From the NCBI GenBank assembly GCA_934615645.1, contig CAKTTR010000086.1, positions 1 through 6,790 on the forward strand: a DNA stretch of 6,790 nt. The letters are read 5' to 3'. Position 1 is the first letter of the stretch. Every line of letters starts with the position of its first letter. Position numbers and translations under genes: made by a program. Positions 5,603 to 6,790 of the stretch are shown piece after piece. The stretch comes from an uncultured Oscillospiraceae bacterium. Its GTDB lineage: Bacteria; Bacillota; Clostridia; Oscillospirales; Oscillospiraceae. The notes beneath the pieces were generated by a model that saw nothing but the letters and a program-made list of their open reading frames with translations, searched no databases and was not told the DNA's origin.

Positions 5603-6790
5603 TCAGGCCGTCTTCACGGCGTCCGGGCGCTGGCGGGGCTTGCCCTTGGCGACCCAGACCAGCAGGCCAATGCCCAGGCCCAGCGCCGCGGGCAGGATCC
5701 ACCCCAGACCGTAGCTGGAAAGCGGCAGCACACGGCCGATGGCCTGCAAAATGCCCGCCAACTGCGGATAGTCCGGCAGCAGCGCGTTCAGGAAGTCGTA
5801 GAGCGCCGCGACCAGCGTGCAGCCCGTCACCCAGCCGTAGACGCAGCGGCTATGGCCGAAGGCGTTGCCGCACAGGCCAAGCAAAATCAGCGTGATGGCC
5901 AGCGGATACAGGAACATCAGGACAGGCAGCGAATACGCGATGATCGTATCCAGCCCCAGATTGGCGATCAGGAAGGAGACGACACTGAAGATCACTGCCC
6001 AGACGCGATAATGCAGGAATTTCGGGAAGAGCTTGCAGAATGTCTCCGCGCAGCTCGTGACGAGGCCGACGGCGGTCTTCAGGCAGGCCAGGCAGACCAT
6101 GGCCGCCAGGATCATCGCGCCGGTCTTTCCAAAGTAGTGGTTCGACACCAGGGCGAAGACCTCGCCGCCATTGTTGCAGATCTCATAAAGGCCGCGGCTC
6201 TGGGCGCCAACGACCGTCACCGCCAGATAGATCAGCGCCATCAGCAAGCAACTGAACACACCGGCCTTGACGGTATTCTTTGCGACAGCCTTGGGCTCTT
6301 GGATCCCCAGGCCCCGGATGACATCGATGACGATGATGCCAAAGGCCAGGCCCGCCAGGGCGTCCATGGTGTTATACCCTTCCAGGAAGCCGGTGGAGAA
6401 GGCCTTGTCGACATAGCTGCCGTCCGGCGCAATGCTGGAGACCTCCCCGATCGGGTTCACCAGCGCCGCCACGACGAGGACGCCCAAGAACAGTAGAAAC
6501 AGCGGATTCAGAATTTTGCCGACCCAGGTCAGGATCTTGCCCGGGAACAGGGAAAAGCCCAGGACGATCAGGAAAAATACGCCGGAGAAGATGGCAAGCG
6601 CCGCCCCCGATGCGACACCGGTGCCCAGCAGCGGCGTCACGCCGACGGTAAACGGCACCGTCGCGCAGCGCGGGATGGCGAAGAAGGGCCCAATGGTCAG
6701 ATACAGCGCGCAGGTGAAGAAGACGCTATAGCCCCGGCTGACCTTGCCGGAAAGCTCGATCAGCCCATTGCTGCGGCTGATGCCCATGGC
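5603..6790 (-). CDS. brnQ: Branched-chain amino-acid symporter BrnQ/LivCS family (5' end outside window)
   Basis: The 395 visible residues belong to a multi-pass membrane protein that imports leucine, isoleucine and valine with a cation (LivCS family). The family signature YLTIGPFFAIPRCATV occurs about 30 residues into the visible part. GYNTMDALAGLAFGIIVIDVIRG is another highly conserved stretch, and about ten hydrophobic helices can be followed to a short basic tail. Homologues have about 430-450 residues, so roughly 50-70 N-terminal residues lie beyond the right edge. The ATG at 6787 is probably internal: the frame stays open to the window edge and the protein would otherwise start in the middle of the family alignment. 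No frameshift or internal stop is seen. Its start and regulation lie outside the window, and a terminator follows it. Confidence 0.93.
   Translation of the reverse strand, partial: AMGISRSNGLIELSGKVSRGYSVFFTCALYLTIGPFFAIPRCATVPFTVGVTPLLGTGVASGAALAIFSGVFFLIVLGFSLFPGKILTWVGKILNPLFLLFLGVLVVAALVNPIGEVSSIAPDGSYVDKAFSTGFLEGYNTMDALAGLAFGIIVIDVIRGLGIQEPKAVAKNTVKAGVFSCLLMALIYLAVTVVGAQSRGLYEICNNGGEVFALVSNHYFGKTGAMILAAMVCLACLKTAVGLVTSCAETFCKLFPKFLHYRVWAVIFSVVSFLIANLGLDTIIAYSLPVLMFLYPLAITLILLGLCGNAFGHSRCVYGWVTGCTLVAALYDFLNALLPDYPQLAGILQAIGRVLPLSSYGLGWILPAALGLGIGLLVWVAKGKPRQRPDAVKTA

Noticed and set aside
5062..5895. A 277-codon open frame on the plus strand over the HMA gene and its promoter
   Set aside because: It runs through an HMA gene, promoter, terminator and the end of brnQ. 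The product has no domain pattern and no good ribosome binding site.
5576..6496. A 306-codon open frame on the plus strand opposite brnQ
   Set aside because: Composition is dominated by Gln, Arg, Asp and Ala, typical of the reverse complement of membrane-protein codons. It overlaps a clear, uninterrupted symporter gene and crosses its terminator region.

Overview
The window is about 60% G+C and encodes six protein genes, all on the minus strand; the plus strand holds no credible gene. The content points to a Gram-positive, anaerobic, Clostridia-like bacterium, perhaps a high-GC Oscillospiraceae relative. The reasons are a TepA-type ClpP homologue next to an FtsK/SpoIIIE translocase (as in Bacillus subtilis), a short clostridial-type flavodoxin, strong AGGAGG ribosome binding sites and a LivCS-type amino-acid carrier. 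The lineage is an inference from protein character, not from a marker gene.

Transcription runs from high to low coordinates. The right end (5603-6790) is the C-terminal part of a BrnQ-type branched-chain amino-acid symporter whose start lies outside the window, closed by a hairpin terminator (5517-5570). Next comes a small metal/redox block: an 84-aa heavy-metal-associated (HMA) domain protein (5125-5379) and a flavodoxin (4520-4948), the latter closed by a terminator at 4459-4487. The left part is an envelope and chromosome-segregation block: a TepA-like ClpP-family protease (3706-4407), an undecaprenyl-diphosphatase UppP (2780-3613, with its own predicted promoter) and a full-length FtsK/SpoIIIE translocase (69-2768). 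The ribosome binding site of ftsK overlaps the uppP stop codon, so these two are very likely co-transcribed.

The most interesting signal is regulatory. The HMA gene has a near-ideal sigma-A promoter (TTGACA, 17 bp, TATACT), and immediately after the -10 box lies a 9+9-bp inverted repeat with GGTTAG/CTAACC half-sites. A second copy with the same core (GTTAGY-N4-GCTAAC) lies upstream of the flavodoxin gene. The half-sites match those of DtxR/IdeR-family metalloregulator boxes, although the half-site spacing is wider. The HMA protein and flavodoxin may therefore form a small regulon that responds to iron or another metal. Between the two genes there is also an unexplained GC-rich, multi-tier inverted repeat. 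No mobile element, CRISPR array, tRNA or rRNA was seen.
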